From assembly GCA_028278465.1 (NCBI GenBank), contig JANQEF010000106.1, forward strand, positions 1 to 5,060: a stretch of DNA of 5,060 nucleotides, given 5' to 3'. The translations under genes and the position numbers were made by a program. The stretch comes from Dehalococcoidia bacterium (GTDB taxonomy: Bacteria > Chloroflexota > Dehalococcoidia > Lucifugimonadales > Lucifugimonadaceae). The stretch's first letter is position 1. Every line of letters begins with the position of its first letter. Positions 4,614 through 5,060 of this stretch are shown piece by piece. The notes below the pieces were generated by a model that saw nothing but the letters and a program-made list of their open reading frames with translations, was not told the DNA's origin and searched no databases.

Positions 4614-5060
4614 CGATGGCGGTATTGAAATCGAACTCCCCTCAGACAGGGAGATCATGTACTCGCGGACCTTCGACGCGCCGCGGTCGATGGTCTGGGA
4701 TGCGATGACCCGGCCGGAGCTGCTGAAACAGTGGTTCCTGGGTCCGGGTGACTGGTCGCTTCCGATCTGCGAGATCGATCTTCGGGTCGGCGGAGCGCTC
4801 AGGTTCGTCTGGAGGAGCGGCTCGGATGGCACCGAGATCGATATGCGCGGCGTATTCGAGGAGATCGAAGCGCCATCGAAGCTCGTTTCGACCGAGGCGT
4901 TCGTTCAGTCATGGTATCCCGGCGAAGGGCGCAACACGACGGTTCTGACCGAAGAGAACGGAAAGACGATCGTGACCACGACCCTGCTCTACGAGTCGAA
5001 AGAGGCCCGCGACACGGTGCTCGAGGCGTCTATGGAGGACGGGGTCGACTCCAGCTACAC
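4606..5060 (+). CDS. AHSA1/SRPBCC (START-like) domain protein, C-terminus cut
   Basis: The frame runs 151 codons from ATG 4606 to the window end with no stop. It shows the AHSA1 pattern of the Bet v1/SRPBCC superfamily: SRTFDAPRSMVWDAMTRPEL (20-39), the aromatic KQWFLGP (41-47), the strand segment DLRVGGALRFVW (58-69), MRGVFEEIEAPSKLVSTE (80-97), WYPGE (103-107) and the near-terminal TTTLLYESKEARDTVLEASM (124-143). Related proteins are about 150-165 residues, so only a short tail is missing. The fold makes a deep hydrophobic cavity for a small molecule, but members next to ArsR regulators mostly have no known ligand. Translation is probably coupled to the overlapping upstream gene (ATGAGTAG overlap), and both share the promoter at 4199-4226. 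No signal peptide or membrane segment is seen. Confidence 0.92.
   Translation, partial: MSSDGGIEIELPSDREIMYSRTFDAPRSMVWDAMTRPELLKQWFLGPGDWSLPICEIDLRVGGALRFVWRSGSDGTEIDMRGVFEEIEAPSKLVSTEAFVQSWYPGEGRNTTVLTEENGKTIVTTTLLYESKEARDTVLEASMEDGVDSSY

Noticed and set aside
4230..4832. A 200-residue minus-strand open frame opposite the ArsR-family and AHSA1 genes
   Set aside because: The plus strand has two overlapping genes with clear domains, a ribosome binding site and a promoter; the minus frame has none.

Overview
This window looks like a piece of a GC-rich, free-living bacterial chromosome that carries ordinary accessory metabolism. Six genes are supported: two are cut by the window ends and four are complete. 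The kind of genes (gamma-glutamyltransferase, aldo/keto reductase, Ldh_2-type dehydrogenase, TetR and ArsR regulators) and the intergenic repeats (ATCCCGAGC...GGGATCTGACC, CCTCTCCC...GGGAGAGG, and the type CCATCCTGAGC...GTCGAAGG) remind me of Chloroflexota of the Dehalococcoidia/SAR202 kind. That assignment is inference from memory; no marker gene is present to prove it.

Layout, left to right. Positions 1-218 (minus) hold the N-terminal 72 codons of a gamma-glutamyltransferase, running off the left edge. Positions 219-559 carry no gene but hold a strong hairpin (285-306), a dispersed repeat copy (405-436) and a two-hairpin repeat (492-549). Positions 560-1207 (minus) encode a TetR-family repressor, divergent from an aldo/keto reductase at 1566-2504 (plus). 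The 358-base gap between them holds a sigma70-like promoter overlapped by a 13-bp palindrome, plus two more palindromes. Positions 2505-3018 lie between two convergent genes and are packed with inverted-repeat elements. Positions 3019-4116 (minus) encode a malate/L-lactate-type (Ldh_2) NAD(P)H oxidoreductase. It is divergent from an ArsR (HTH_20) regulator at 4236-4613, which overlaps by 8 bases the start of an AHSA1/SRPBCC-domain protein (4606 to the window end).

How the genes may work together. Each half has a regulator transcribed away from an oxidoreductase: TetR with the aldo/keto reductase, and ArsR with the Ldh_2 enzyme. The TetR pair probably forms a self-contained unit in which the repressor controls the reductase from the shared gap. 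The ArsR-AHSA1 pair is a well-known two-gene operon type that probably represses itself through an inverted repeat lying on its own -10 box and start codon. Nothing ties all six genes into one pathway.

I found no defence system, CRISPR array, transposase, RNA gene or clearly new system. The most unusual parts are the non-coding ones: the nested inverted repeat at 2561-2698, the paired two-hairpin repeats beside the 3' ends of two minus-strand genes, and the regulatory layout of the two divergent gaps.
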